In this document: positions 47,626 to 58,896 of the stretch, piece by piece
How positions within the stretch are numbered: position 1 is the first letter of the stretch
Layout of the letters: each line of letters begins with the position of its first letter
Origin: Megaleporinus macrocephalus
Taxonomy: Eukaryota > Chordata > Actinopteri > Characiformes > Anostomidae
DNA: 64,000 bases
Assembly (NCBI GenBank): GCA_021613375.1
Contig: CM038726.1
Location: forward strand, 9,928,253 to 9,992,252
Direction: 5' to 3'
Notes under the pieces: model-generated
Database searches by the model: none
What the model was told of the DNA's origin: nothing
Seen by the model: the letters and a program-made list of their open reading frames with translations, nothing else
Program-made: the position numbers and the translations under genes

Positions 47626-47689
47626 TGAATAACAATATAACTACTGTTTACTTTTCAATTTAGCTTGACAACCTATAGGGGGCATAACA

Positions 47690-47975
47690 GCGTGTAGTGT
47701 TTTTGGTTCACAGCAAGAAGGACCTGGGTTCGATTCCCTGGCCAAGGTCCTTGTCTGTGTGGTGTTCATATATATACTCACTGTGTCTGGGAGGATTTCA
47801 CCTGGGTGCTCTGGTTTCATCCCACAAGCCGAAGATACATTGGAGATGCTAGGGTTCACCTAAGCGTGAACATGGATTTGATGGACTGGTGGCCTGCCCA
47901 AGGCTTGTTCTTCCTTCTGCCCAATGAGTGCTGGAATTGGCTCCAGAACCATCGGATAAGCGGTGAATAAAAGAG
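47690..47975 (+). mobile_element. tRNA-derived SINE-like element, copy 3
   Basis: Plus-strand, diverged copy. A perfect Pol III B box GGTTCGATTCC is at 47727-47737, followed by GGGTGCTCTGGTTTCATCCC, GATGGACTGGTGGCCTG and ATCGGATAAGCGGTGAATAA. The head has not expanded here. Confidence 0.65.
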
Positions 47976-48399
47976 CCTAGCAGTGATAGTTGGTTGACAC
48001 CACAGAGACTTCCAATAGTTGTATAACATGATTCTGTAATGCATTCTGTAAAAGCTCTGAAGCTGAGGAACATGATGCTGTACTGTATCCCCCATAACAT
48101 GATGCGTATTAATTTTTTTTCAGAGTTTCCTTCATGCCATTAGCAGAACGACCAGTAGGGGGCCTGCAAAAAGAGATTAACACTGACTGATTATTATTAT
48201 ATAATAATAAATATATATTATTAGTTATTATTATATGTTATTATTTAAACATCATTTGGGCCCTAATACAAAAGCACATACAGCAGCACAGGCACACACG
48301 AAACTCCCAGCAAACCTTGTTTCTCAATGACCCTCACACTAATTACTTCACACCACACACTGCTTAAGTACCTTCCTGCACACACACTCTCAGTCTCAC
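47976..48399. other. Intergenic, no gene seen
   Basis: AT-rich unique DNA between the SINE and the homeobox-site block. Confidence 0.5.
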
Positions 48400-48720
48400 A
48401 TCTTTTCATTAAACATGCATTAAATCTGCATATTCTGCGTTAATTATGCTAATCAGCCCAGCCTCTGTCATTACATCCATTTTAATTAGCTGTTTATCAA
48501 TACAGCGAGCCGTTTAGAATTTATTTGCGGCTACAAGCCAGAAATAATCAATTACTGAGATATCACACCCTCACGCCCTCGGAATACTAATGCGTTCAGA
48601 CAGCTGTAATCAATTACAGACCCTCGTCTCTTACTGCGCCCATTTGTTTCTGGGTATCGGTCGGCTTATACAAGTCCAACCTGCTTGTTGTTAATTCACT
48701 AATCCATTGATTAATGCATT
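48400..48720. promoter_or_regulatory. Candidate conserved non-coding element, homeobox/POU-rich
   Basis: Non-repetitive. GTTAATTATGCTAATCAG near 48439-48456 joins TAATTA to an octamer-like ATGCTAAT. TTTTAATTAGCTG, AATCAATTACTG, TAATCAATTACAG and TTGTTAATTCAC follow within 260 bp. The pattern resembles vertebrate developmental enhancers. Confidence 0.45.
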
Positions 48721-48837
48721 CAACAACAAGGAACACGAACATTCCTCACTCCAACAAATAATCAGATACAACTGCACTATCGCATTCTCCAGCGTCCACC
48801 GTTGCACTGCTGCATGTTCCAACCGATGAGTGTGCAT

Positions 48838-48962
48838 AACATGTTACCAATAGAAATGCTTCAAAATCAACCTCTTTTCATTGGCTTGCATTGAAAGTAA
48901 AGAACATTAGTGGATGCTCCTGTAAAGTCACTCATTTGGAGTGGACAGCCACGATATGTAGC
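48838..48962. mobile_element. R2 element, diverged copy
   Basis: TACCAATAGAAATGCTTCAA, CATTGGCTTGCATTGAAAGT, CTCCTGTAAAGTCACTCATT and the end GAGTGGACAGCCACGATATG match the R2 family. Single terminus fragments also lie near 24818 (ATCGCTGTCCAATGAAAAAC), 1480 and 56762. Confidence 0.55.
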
Positions 48963-49100
48963 ATGTGTACAGTCAATGGTTCAACTCCTCTGTGATTGTA
49001 GCCCCACATTCTCGTTCATACAGCTTGTGGATTCTTGATACAGTGGAGGCTCTCGAGAGGAACTGAAGTGGCTTCAAAGGTGGCTTCAAAGGTGCTGAAG

Positions 49101-49500
49101 GTACACTCTATGGGCAAAAGCTTGTAGACACCTTCCTCCGCTTATTGAGTAATGAGCTTATTGGCCACCCCATTCCAAAACCAGGGGTATTAATGTGAAG
49201 CTGCCCAGCTCTCTGTGCCTACAACAGCCTTCACTCTTCTCCCATTCAGTCTAAAGAGCATACGTGAGGTGGGACACTTAGAGCACTTTAATAGAGTTGA
49301 GGTTAGTGGAGGCCAGTGGAGCTCCTCTACACCAAACTCATCATCTCATGTCTTTATGAACTTTCCTTTGTGTACAGGGACACAGTCGTGCTGGACCAGG
49401 AGAGGGTTCTTCCTCAAACTGATGTCACAAAGATGTATTTGTATGCTGTAGCATTTATATCACTCTTCAGTGGAACCAAAAGGCCCAAACCATGAAAAAC
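49101..49500 (-). mobile_element. Tc1-like element, C-terminal half with terminal repeat
   Basis: Minus-strand fragment. It begins with the terminal repeat TACACTCTATGGGCAAAAGC, then CCATTCCAAAACCAGGGGTA, AGCTCCTCTACACCAAACTC and CTTTGTGTACAGGGACACAG TCGTGCTGGA (the reverse of the FQHDC catalytic site), ending at GGAACCAAAAGGCCCAAACC. An internal deletion removed part of the WDELER region. Confidence 0.75.
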
Positions 49501-50149
49501 CATGAAAAAGCTCCAGATGCCTCATTATCCCTCCTCTGCATTCCAATCAGAAACAATCTCAGTCTTGCCTTTGTCTGGCAAAAGACTATTTGTCTTTCAA
49601 TAATATCTTATTATGGCTTAGAACTTTCTAATTCTATTGATCCAATATTCAAACAGTTACTGAATAAAGTATATCTGCTAATGTTAACAAGTTTTATCTG
49701 AGTGAATATGTTAGCTCTTCCTATGAATCCTGTATCTATACTGCATTATATATGCACTAGTAGTTACACGTATATGCATAACACGTTATAATATCTGTTC
49801 ATAAGAACATTGCAGACACTGTTGGTATACAGTGTTTATGGCAGGTCGTGACCTGTTAATCTAACTGTTAATACAGGACTTGCACTGAGCACAGCAGCTT
49901 CATTGCTAATATTAAATATATTCCTAAACATAGTAGCTGTAATTTGTTACTGTATACAGAAAGTCTGGAATTACAGTTTCCAGTTAAACCCACTACAAAT
50001 AAATAAACTCTGTAAAAATCACACTACATGTAAATGCTATACTTTCATCATTGCCTTGTCATATTGTGTTGTAGTGCATTATACCATTTACAAGGTTATT
50101 ATGGATAGATGTTATATAGCGTTATGAAACATAAAATTATAGACGTATA
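49501..50149. other. Intergenic, no gene seen
   Basis: AT-rich, no recognisable feature. Confidence 0.55.
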
Positions 50150-50672
50150 TGCACTACCACTCAAAAGTTTAGGATCACTTTAGAATTTAACTTCATGCAA
50201 TTTTCATACAATTCACAAACAATATTGTCCATTTCACAATTAATGTAAGTGTATCAGATGATTTTTAAAGAATAAAAATGTTTGTATTAAAGTCTATTTT
50301 TGTAAAGAGGCTTATTTTGCATAAAGTCCTATTATCAGCAATTCTCAGTCCTCTGTCTAAATCTCCTGGTACGGCCGCCAATCCAAGTTAAGGATGTTAT
50401 TGGACTAATTGTTTGTTAGGACACTCTTGCTCAATTGTGATGCACAGCTGAAAAACATTCTACTAATAAGTGAGTATAAAAGGGAACAACATTCTAGGTT
50501 AGTTTAGTATCTGAAGATCAGCAGTTGATGACTTGCTGACGACTCAAAATGACCAGAAAGAAACAACTTTCTTTAGAGACCCGTCAGTCCATTGTTGTGT
50601 TAAGGAAGAAGATACTCCATTGAAAACAAGAACATTTCACTGTGATCCCAAACTTTTGAGAGGTAGTGTACT
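50150..50672 (+). mobile_element. Internally deleted Tc1/mariner-like element with both TIRs
   Basis: Left end GCACTACCACTCAAAAGTTT AGGATCAC and right end GTGATCCCAAACTTTTGAGA GGTAGTGTA are near-perfect inverted repeats. The interior keeps a promoter-like TATAAAAGGGAAC (near 50474) and the start of a transposase frame at about 50550, MTRKKQLSLETRQSIVVLRK, typical of a Tc1 helix-turn-helix start. The catalytic region is absent, so it can only move in trans. Confidence 0.8.
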
Positions 50673-50889
50673 TTTATCTTAGTGTCTTGTATATCGCTAT
50701 AACTACTGTTAGGCATTTACACAAGTTTATGACAGGCATTGTAAAGTACTATGTAGGCCATATAACCCCTTATAAATCCATTTATAGTGTAGCATTTGAT
50801 ACCTGATAACTCGGTAACAGTCTAATCTAATCTGAACTCTAGTAGAAGCTTCTTAGGTTAAATAGCATCCATTCTGTAAAGCATGCGGA

Positions 50890-50990
50890 CGAGTCTCAAA
50901 CGGCTCCCTATAACCTACATAGTGCACTACTTAAGCACAGTCCTTCACTCCAATAGTACATAATATAGAATATGTTGAAAAATAAGCCTG
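50890..50990. mobile_element. Solo copy of the TAGTGCACTA palindromic element
   Basis: Contains AGTCTCAAACGGCTCCCTAT and CTACATAGTGCACTACTTAA, the same words as the 60-62 kb array, without tandem neighbours. It is a probable MITE-like insertion. Confidence 0.55.
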
Positions 50991-51639
50991 GTGGAGCTGT
51001 TAGCATGTCAGCTATCTGATCAGCCTAGTTCTGGTTAAGAAAATAAATCGTCAGACCCTCAGTTTACCTCATGAGATCACCTGTTGGTTTATGCGAGCAG
51101 CATTAAAGATGACCCCCATTGACAGCACATAGGCACTTCATGACATGGCGCACTAATACAGAGCTCAGTTGTTGTGAGGCGGTCGTAGACGAGCATCTAC
51201 TGGATATTTTGCAGAGGCTTGCACAAAGACTCGAACACAAAGAACACAGAGAAGTTTGAAATGGAACTTTCACTTGAACTTTTTACTCCGTGTTTGCTGT
51301 GTTTGTGGAGCAGAAGGGGGTCAGCGCTTTCATAAGCCGGGCTTACACTGGAAACGACCTGCTTTAGACTCTCCAACTTTCACTAGCTTCTCATTCTCAT
51401 ACCTTTCATAATACATTCAGACAAGAAAGACAAGCATTCCATAAAGGAACGTTTACAAAGCACACCGGCTTCAGGTGACCTTTCTTCACAAAGCTCTAAA
51501 AATAACCCACCCAGCATCCGTCACCTGGATGAGCACGTACACACCCACGCAAAACAAACACACCCCTGACAACACAGTGTACCGTCTACATGTATTAAAC
51601 CTACCATCAGCTGAGACTGGGAGAGGAGCGTAGAGCCTA
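50991..51639. other. Intergenic, no gene seen
   Basis: Unique-looking DNA to the left of the AC-rich array. Confidence 0.55.
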
Positions 51640-52728
51640 AACTCATATGCAGCCTATACTCAACGAAAACCCATAGTCAACACACAGTCTACACATACAC
51701 AAACCATATTCAACCAATACGCAACACATGCACAACACATGCACAACACATACGCAACCCATACTCAACACATACTCAACAACATATAATCAACCCATAT
51801 ACAACCCATACTCAACCAATACACAACACATGTACAACACATACGCAACCTATACGCAACAAATAGTCAACACCTACACAACCTATACACAACACAGTAA
51901 ACCCAGTCAACACACAGTCTTCACATACACAACCCATACACAACACAGTCAACCATACACAACATATAATCAACCCATACACAACACAGTAAACCCAGTC
52001 AACACACAGTCTTCACATACACAACCCATATTCAACCAATACACAACACATGCACAACACATACGCAACCCATAGCCAACACCTACACAACCCATACACA
52101 ATACAGTCAACCATACACAACATATAATCAACCCATATACAACCCATACACAACACATAGTCTACCCAAACAAAACCTATATTAAAACAATACACAACCC
52201 ATGCACAACCCATACGCAACAAATAGTCAACACCTACACCACCTATACACAACACAGTCAACCCATACTCAACACACAGTCTTCACATACACAGCCCATA
52301 TTCAACAAATACACAACACATGCACAACCCATACGCAACAAATAGTCAACACCTACACCACCTATACACAACACAGTCAACCCAGTCTTCACATACACAA
52401 CCCATATTCAACCAATACACAACACATGCACAACACATACGCAACCCATACTCAACCAATAGTCAACCCCTACACAAACCATACTCAACACAGTCAACCA
52501 TACACAACATATAATCAACCCATATACAACCCATACACAACATATAATCAACCCATATACAACCCATACACAACATATAATCAACCAATACACAACAGTC
52601 AACCCATACTCAACACATTGTCAACTCATACACACCCCATACTCAACATATACACAATCCATAGTCAACCCATACTCAACACATATGCAACACATACTCA
52701 ACACATACACAACCCACACTACACCTTG
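51640..52728. repeat. AC-rich minisatellite, CAACCCATACACAACACATA type
   Basis: About 1.1 kb of degenerate 10-22 bp units such as ACAACCCATA, CTCAACACAC and GTCAACCCATA, with segments of about 120-250 bp repeated (compare 51895-52080 and 52250-52450). The plus strand is nearly free of G. Long Thr/His/Gln frames here are artefacts. Confidence 0.93.
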
Positions 52729-53534
52729 TAATGAAACCCTGACTCAAAGCACCTCCTCAAAACTTAAAACTACAAAAGTAAAAAACGTCAACAAGCATGA
52801 CTCACCGTCACCAGCATCTCTTAATATGTCATTAACCCTCAACTGCATGATGTTTCCATATGGCAGTAATTACGTTATCTTAATTTTACTAAAAGGCAGT
52901 AACATAATATATATTTACGGTTTAATTAAAGAAAAACAAGATACCAACTCAAGATATCAACTACCCAACTTATCCAAAAGGATACATTAAACAAACAAAT
53001 ATATAAACAATTAGAAATCCATTACTGGATTAGATTAATAATATGGAGTTATTAACCAACATTAAATAAATGTGTGTTTGCCTCCATCAGTTGAAAGTGC
53101 ACTCAGATCACGATCGATTTGTTGAGACAAACATATGTGAAAGATGTGGACATCACCAACATAGCGGAGAAACAAACAGATAAAAGATTGTTCACGTTCT
53201 GTTCTGCTGGAGGTAAGCAAGACTGTGTCAGCTAACAGTTACAGGAAATAACTGTGGTCTGTTTACATAGTTGTGATTAGACATTTAAGCCTATTGGATG
53301 AAACTGTTATGAACAGAACAGTATCAGAAGCACTGGATTCACGTGTGCTGGGTTACATACACGAGGGCGTAGAGGAGGAGCGACTGCGGCTGCCTGCGGG
53401 GCGTGTGGATCATAATAACAGAGCTTCGTCTGCACAAACCCAAAATTTCAGCTTCTGCGGTTCCTGTTCCAGATAACAGACCTTCACCTGCTGTATAGAT
53501 GATCTAGTTTATCTTCCCTACACTGTCCTTTACT

Positions 53535-53614
<80 letters not shown>

Positions 53615-53844
53615 GCCCCGAGGCTCCTGCATGGCTGCGTCCTTGACTCTGTGCTTTTTGCTCTCGTGCTGGTTCAGAATAACTTCAGGCCTCTGGCACA
53701 TACACACTGCTTCAGCACCAGCGCTCAGAGAGAGACGTCCGGTTTAAAGAGCAGATGTACGAATCACACAACTAACGTAAAAAAGGTTGATGCTATTGTT
53801 CCACCAGTCAATCAAAAGCTTCTATAAACCAGAACAGTGCCTGA
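52729..53844. other. Intergenic, no gene seen
   Basis: Unique-looking DNA with a CA microsatellite between the two AC-rich arrays; a 67-residue frame at 53273-53476 is unrecognised. Confidence 0.5.
53539..53611. repeat. (CA)n microsatellite
   Basis: About 36 CA units. Confidence 0.97.
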
Positions 53845-54292
53845 ATGATGAAAGGAAAGGATGGTTGCGCATAAACGACAAATAGACGAGTGTGGGTCAG
53901 TATGACTGTGGGTTAGAGTTTGGGGATCTGGCCTGAGTGAGTACAGGCAGTTTGGTGGCTGTAGGTTAAATGCTGTTTGGGTGTGTCTGAAAATGAATGG
54001 GATCCTAGGGGAGAAACGAGGGATGAATAAACGACAAGTAGAGGAGTGCGGGTCAGTGTGTTTGGGAATCTGCCTTAAAAGAGTACATGCAATTTGGAGG
54101 CTGTAGGTTATACGAAACCATGAGGTTTGCGTGTCACCAAAAATGAGTGGGACCCTATTGGGGAAAAAAAGAGGGATAGAAAAAAAAACAACAAACAGAT
54201 GAGTGTGGGTGGAACCAACACTACAGCCATGGTCGGGGGTTTGTCCTAAATCAGTGTATGTGAAAGGGTGTCTGTCAGTCGAGCAGAAGTAC
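53845..54292 (+). repeat. R1 dispersed repeat, three units
   Basis: The most complete R1 copy. Units with TTTGGTGGCTGTAGGTTA recur about 142 bp apart (53951, 54093), ending GGTGTCTGTCAGTCGAGCAG immediately before the AC-rich array at 54293. A 171-residue minus-strand open frame spans it, made of repeated DPHSS.CRLFIP-like words. It is more likely a consequence of the tandem units than a gene. Confidence 0.8.
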
Positions 54293-55545
54293 TCAACCCA
54301 TACACCACATATACTCAACCCATTCACAACAAATAGTTAACCCATTCACAACATAGTCAACCAATACACAACACATACTCAACCCATACACAACCCAGTC
54401 AACACATACACAACACATAATTAACCCATACACAACCCAGTCAACCCATTCACAACACATAGTTAACCCACACACATCCCAGTCAACCAATACACAACAC
54501 ATACTCAACCCATACACAACCCAGTCAACACATACACAACACATAGTTAAACCCATTCACAACACATAGTTAACCCATACACAACCCAGTCAACACATAC
54601 ACAACACATAGTTAAACCCATTCACAACACATAGTTAACCCATACACAACACATAGTTAACCCATACACAACACATAGTTAAACCCATTCACAACACATA
54701 GTTAACCCATACACAACACATAGTTAACCCATACACAACACATAGTTAAACCCATTCACAACACATAGTTAAACCTATACACAACACATAGTTAAACCCA
54801 TTCACAACACATAGTTAAACCCATTCACAACACATAGTTAACCCATACACAACACATAGTTAAACCCATACACAACACATAGTTAAACCCATTCACAACA
54901 CATAGTTAACCCATTCACAACACATAGTTAACCCATTCACAACACATAGTTAAACCCATTCACAACACATAGTTAACCCATACACAACACATAGTTAAAC
55001 CCATTCACAACACATAGTTAAACCTATACACAACACATAGTTAAACCCATTCACAACACATAGTTAAACCCATTCACAACACATAGTTAAACCCATTCAC
55101 AACACATAGTTAACCCATACACAACACATAGTTAAACCCATTCACAACACATAGTTAACCCATTTACAACACATAGTTAAACCCATTCACAACACATAGT
55201 TAAACCCATTCACAACACATAGTTAACCCATTCACAACACATAGTTAAACCCATTCACAACACATAGTTAACCCATTCACAACACATAGTTAACCCATTC
55301 ACAACACATAGTTAAACCCATTCACAACACATAGTTAACCTATACACAACACATAGTTAAACTATACACAACACATAGTTAAACCCATTCACAACACATA
55401 GTTAAACCCATTCACAACACATAGTTAAACCCATTCACAACACATAGTTAACCCATACACAACACATAGTTAACCCACACACAACCCAGTCAATCCATAC
55501 ACAACAGTCAACTCATACACAAAACACAGTCAACACATACAATAC
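54293..55545. repeat. AC-rich minisatellite, 22-23 bp ACATAGTTAAACCCATTCAC type
   Basis: More than 50 copies of a 22-23 bp unit (CACAACACATAGTTAAACCC, ATT), more regular than the related array at 51.6-52.7 kb, with which it shares the word CACAACACATA. R1 repeat copies flank it on both sides. Confidence 0.95.
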
Positions 55546-55547
55546 AT

Positions 55548-55690
55548 ATGAATGGGTCTGCATGGGGGAAAAAGAGGGATAAAAATAAAAACAACAAAAC
55601 CAACACTGCAGTCGTGGTCGGGGGTCTGTCCTGAGTCAGTGTATGTGTAATGGTGTGTCTTGGTTAAGCAGGTCAGTAGACTGGTGTACA
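55548..55690 (+). repeat. R1 dispersed repeat, right flank of AC-rich array
   Basis: ATGAATGGGTCTGCATGGGG, CCAACACTGCAGTCGTGGTC and GGGGTCTGTCCTGAGTCAGT match R1. It follows the 22-23 bp array without a gap. Confidence 0.75.
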
Positions 55691-56929
55691 CTTTTCAATC
55701 CTATTCATTCAAATTTCAGAAAAATCGGTTGTTTTCCAGAATCCATGCATTCCATTGAAAAGCTGCATACAAGCCTGAATCAACACAATCAGACCAGACA
55801 ATCTGGAGCTGGAACAGAGCTGATATCTCAGATCTGACAGAGGAAAAAACAAACAGTATAGTTTCAGTAATTACTGTATTAATGGGGTGAAATTCTCCAA
55901 TTCAGACGCAGTCGTGCTGATTCAATATCGAGTTTAAGCCCTCATCCACTGGGTCTGGACACGCAAACAAACGATAGTCTAGATATTTTAAAAGTTTTGG
56001 ATCTAAAAACAACAGAAAACATGAAGGTAATGCAGCGAACGCGAACCTCCATGACCGTGTGTTCTAATCCAATCTATCAGCCTGCATGACCCTTACGAAG
56101 ACATGAATGATTGATCCCATTTGAAGACTGACCATCAGGGCCTCCTCCTCACCTTACACCAACCAGCTCTCCTCTTCATTCTAGCCATCTGCACCACTGT
56201 GTCATCCAGACAACCAGCGTTGAGGCTGCCTCTACCAGTGCAGTTCCTAAAACGTTGCCATCCACACTTGAAACAGAGGTTCTCTCAGCTTTTCTTTGTT
56301 TTTTTTGTTTTTTTAATAAACTATAAATACTGTTTGACCAGAGGAGGATGGGTCTCCTCTTGTGAGTCTTATATACTGAAATATACTGAACGGTATGTGT
56401 GATGTGTTGGTGTTTCAGTAGCTGATGGTATAAGATGCTGATACTAGACTACTTCAGTAAACAGGATACACCACTGAATCAGAACACAAGTTAGAAATGA
56501 TGGTCCAGATCTTGGCCTGAGGAGATCTCCTCTAACTGGATCTTACTGAACTCTAATTAAACACCCCTGATCTATACAAATCAGCTTGAACTGAATTGAG
56601 GCTGTTTTTACAGAAAGGGGTTTGGGTGACTATTGACTTCCAGTGTGTATCAGCAACGTTCCCCTCATAGCTGAAGTATTAAATTGAACCATAAATAACT
56701 AAGTAAATAAAGAAAATGAAACTTATTAAATACATTTATTATATGTAATATCATTATATCATCACTGTCCAAAGAAAAAGATATAGGAATATAAGAGAAG
56801 AGGCAGAAAGAGATTACGCTCAACTCTTGCTTTAAAGTGCTTTGGATGAATCACTGCTGAAATATATTAATCACAGACTCCAGCTTCAACTCCATCACAA
56901 TAACGTCCTCGTCCACAATAACGGAAACG
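55691..56929. other. Intergenic, one repeat fragment
   Basis: Unique AT-rich DNA apart from the dispersed fragment at 56110-56385. Confidence 0.5.
56110..56385 (+). mobile_element. Dispersed fish repeat fragment
   Basis: CCAGACAACCAGCGTTGAGG, CTGCCTCTACCAGTGCAGTT and CCAGAGGAGGATGGGTCTCC are words of a repeat common in fish, probably the 3' region of a retroelement. The copy stops soon after GGGTCTCCTCTTGTGAGTCT. Confidence 0.45.
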
Positions 56930-57210
56930 CCGTTCTCACTCTTCTGTATTTACACAAACAGAGCGTAATGAAAATGAAGCCTCCTGGTAAACAGGCCGCG
57001 CTCCAGTTCCAGAGGGAGCCAGACGGCGTGTGTCCGGCGCTCGCTCGGCTGCAGAGTGCAGTAGAGCGGTGTAGATTAGTGACCATATGCTTTCTCCGGG
57101 GGGCTCCCACCCACACACGCAGGGGACAGACCGGGGGAGTCACCTTGGTGACCACACCGTCGCCCCGACAACAAGCTGAGACAGACCGACCACCAGCTGA
57201 AGAGCGCACC
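56930..57210. promoter_or_regulatory. GC-rich unique block with RFX-like palindrome
   Basis: CpG-rich relative to its AT-rich surroundings. GTCACCTTGGTGAC at 57139-57152 is a perfect palindrome resembling an RFX X-box (GTNRCC, spacer, RGYAAC) with one mismatch in the right half. An open frame on the plus strand runs through it into the CA repeat and is not supported as a gene. Confidence 0.35.
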
Positions 57211-57229
57211 TGGCACACACACAGGCACA

Positions 57230-57359
57230 GGTTCTCACACACACTCACACACACACACACTCACATTTATACACAGAAACACACACACACACAGGTTTAT
57301 ACACAGAAACACACATACACACACAAGCACAGGTTTACACACACACACACAAGCACAGG

Positions 57360-57438
<79 letters not shown>

Positions 57439-57440
57439 GC
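57230..57440. repeat. (CA)n microsatellite with AAGCACAGGTTTA units
   Basis: CA repeats interrupted several times by GCACAGGTTTACACACA and CAGAAACACACA units, then a pure CA run to 57437. Confidence 0.95.
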
Positions 57441-57554
57441 ACAGGTTTATGTGCTTTATGTATAAACATAAAAAGATGCTGCATTGATTTCAGGAATGTT
57501 TGTACGGATGATGATTAATAACAAAAACATTTTTTATTATATAAAAGGCCAAAT

Positions 57555-57685
57555 AAATATCTCTGGTTCTTCTCTAATAAATAAATAAATAAATAAATAA
57601 ATAAGTAAGTAAATAAATAATCCTGGTTATTTTCTAACAAACAAATATCTCTGGTTCTTCTTTAATAGATAGATAGATAAATAGA

Positions 57686-57716
<31 letters not shown>

Positions 57717-58255
57717 ATAGATAGATAGATAAATAAATATCTCTGGTTCTTCTCTAATAAATAAATATCTCTGGTTCTTCTCTAATAAATAAATATCTCT
57801 AGTTCTTCTCTAATAAATAAATAAATATCTCAGGTTATTTTTTAACAAACCAATATCTCTGTTTCTTCTCTAATAAATAAATAAATAAATATCTCTGGTT
57901 ATTTTCTAACAAACCAATATCACTGGTTCTTCTCTAATAAATAAATAAATATCTCTGGTTATTTTCTAACAAACCAATATCTCTGGTTCTTCTCTAATAA
58001 ATAAATATCTCTGGTTCTTCTCTAATAAATAAACAAATAAATAAATAAATGTATTTGGTTATTTTCTAACAAAAATAAATACCTCTGGTTCTTCTCTAAT
58101 AAATAAATAAATAAATAAATAAATATCTCTGGTTATTTTCTAACAAACCAATATCTATGGTTCTTCTGTAATCAATAAATATCTCTGGTTCTTCTCAAAC
58201 AAACAAACAAACAAATAAATAAATATCTCTGGTTATTTTTAACAAATAAATAAAG
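57555..58255. repeat. TAAA-rich compound minisatellite
   Basis: Units of about 40-65 bp combine (AAAT)n with ATCTCTGGTTCTTCTCTAAT and ATCTCTGGTTATTTTCTAAC, sometimes AACAAACCAAT. More than ten units; no coding potential. Confidence 0.93.
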
Positions 58256-58671
58256 GATTATGTTTTTATTGTCTATATTCCACTACTGCGTAAATAACAA
58301 TACACTAAACAAACAGTAAAATACAAACAAACCCATGTAGTAATACATGTTTTTAATGTATGTTTATAAACATAAAGCCAGCTGCTCTTCACACTGTATT
58401 CAAACACAAAGAGGAAAAGACCTCTAAAACACTCCCACAGGTCAGTTACCATTCTGGCCTACCAGGTTATTTAAGTGTGTCTGGGTCACATGCTTGTTAT
58501 CAGTTCTTCTGTCTGACCATCATTCTAGTTCGCTGTATTGCTGTAGGCCTGGGACGTTAATGGATATGTCTGACTGGCATGATGGCAGATTCACTTTTAA
58601 AGTCCACCCATCAGAGTATCTGCCGCAGAAACACTCCATAAGTTTACTACCATAACAACATACAGTCCCGT
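58256..58671. other. Intergenic, no gene seen
   Basis: Unique-looking DNA between the TAAA minisatellite and the Tc1 chimera. Confidence 0.5.
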
Positions 58672-58875
58672 GTACAAGCAGCGTCCAGTGGCAGCGTGCT
58701 TTACACCACTCTGGCCGAAGCAGTGATCTCAGGCTTGCGTGTGTCTAAGCTGCTCAACCACTGAACCGTTTTCATGAAGCTCCTGACACAGTTCTTGTGC
58801 TGATTCTGCTTCCACTTCTGGAACTTCAGGACAGGTGATTGTTTCTGTGCTACATGCTTCAGTACTTGACTGCCG
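58672..58875 (-). mobile_element. Tc1-like fragment, minus strand
   Basis: Contains CTGGCCGAAGCAGTGATCTC, TTTTCATGAAGCTCCTGACA and CAGTTCTTGTGCTGATTCTG, the minus-strand middle of a second fish Tc1-like transposase family. It abuts a plus-strand Tc1 copy at 58897, forming a head-to-head chimera. Confidence 0.6.
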
Positions 58876-58896
58876 TTCACCTGAGCAGACTATAAC

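Noticed and set aside
47700..47770. Functional tRNA gene
   Set aside because: A perfect B box is present but there is no cloverleaf or intact A box; it is the head of a SINE.
52201..52731. 176-residue Thr/His/Gln-rich frame and similar frames in 51.7-52.6 kb
   Set aside because: Direct translation of the AC-rich minisatellite.
56842..57465. 207-residue frame ending in a His/Thr repeat
   Set aside because: The end is a CA microsatellite and the first part has no recognisable domain or splice context; better explained as a GC-rich non-coding block.
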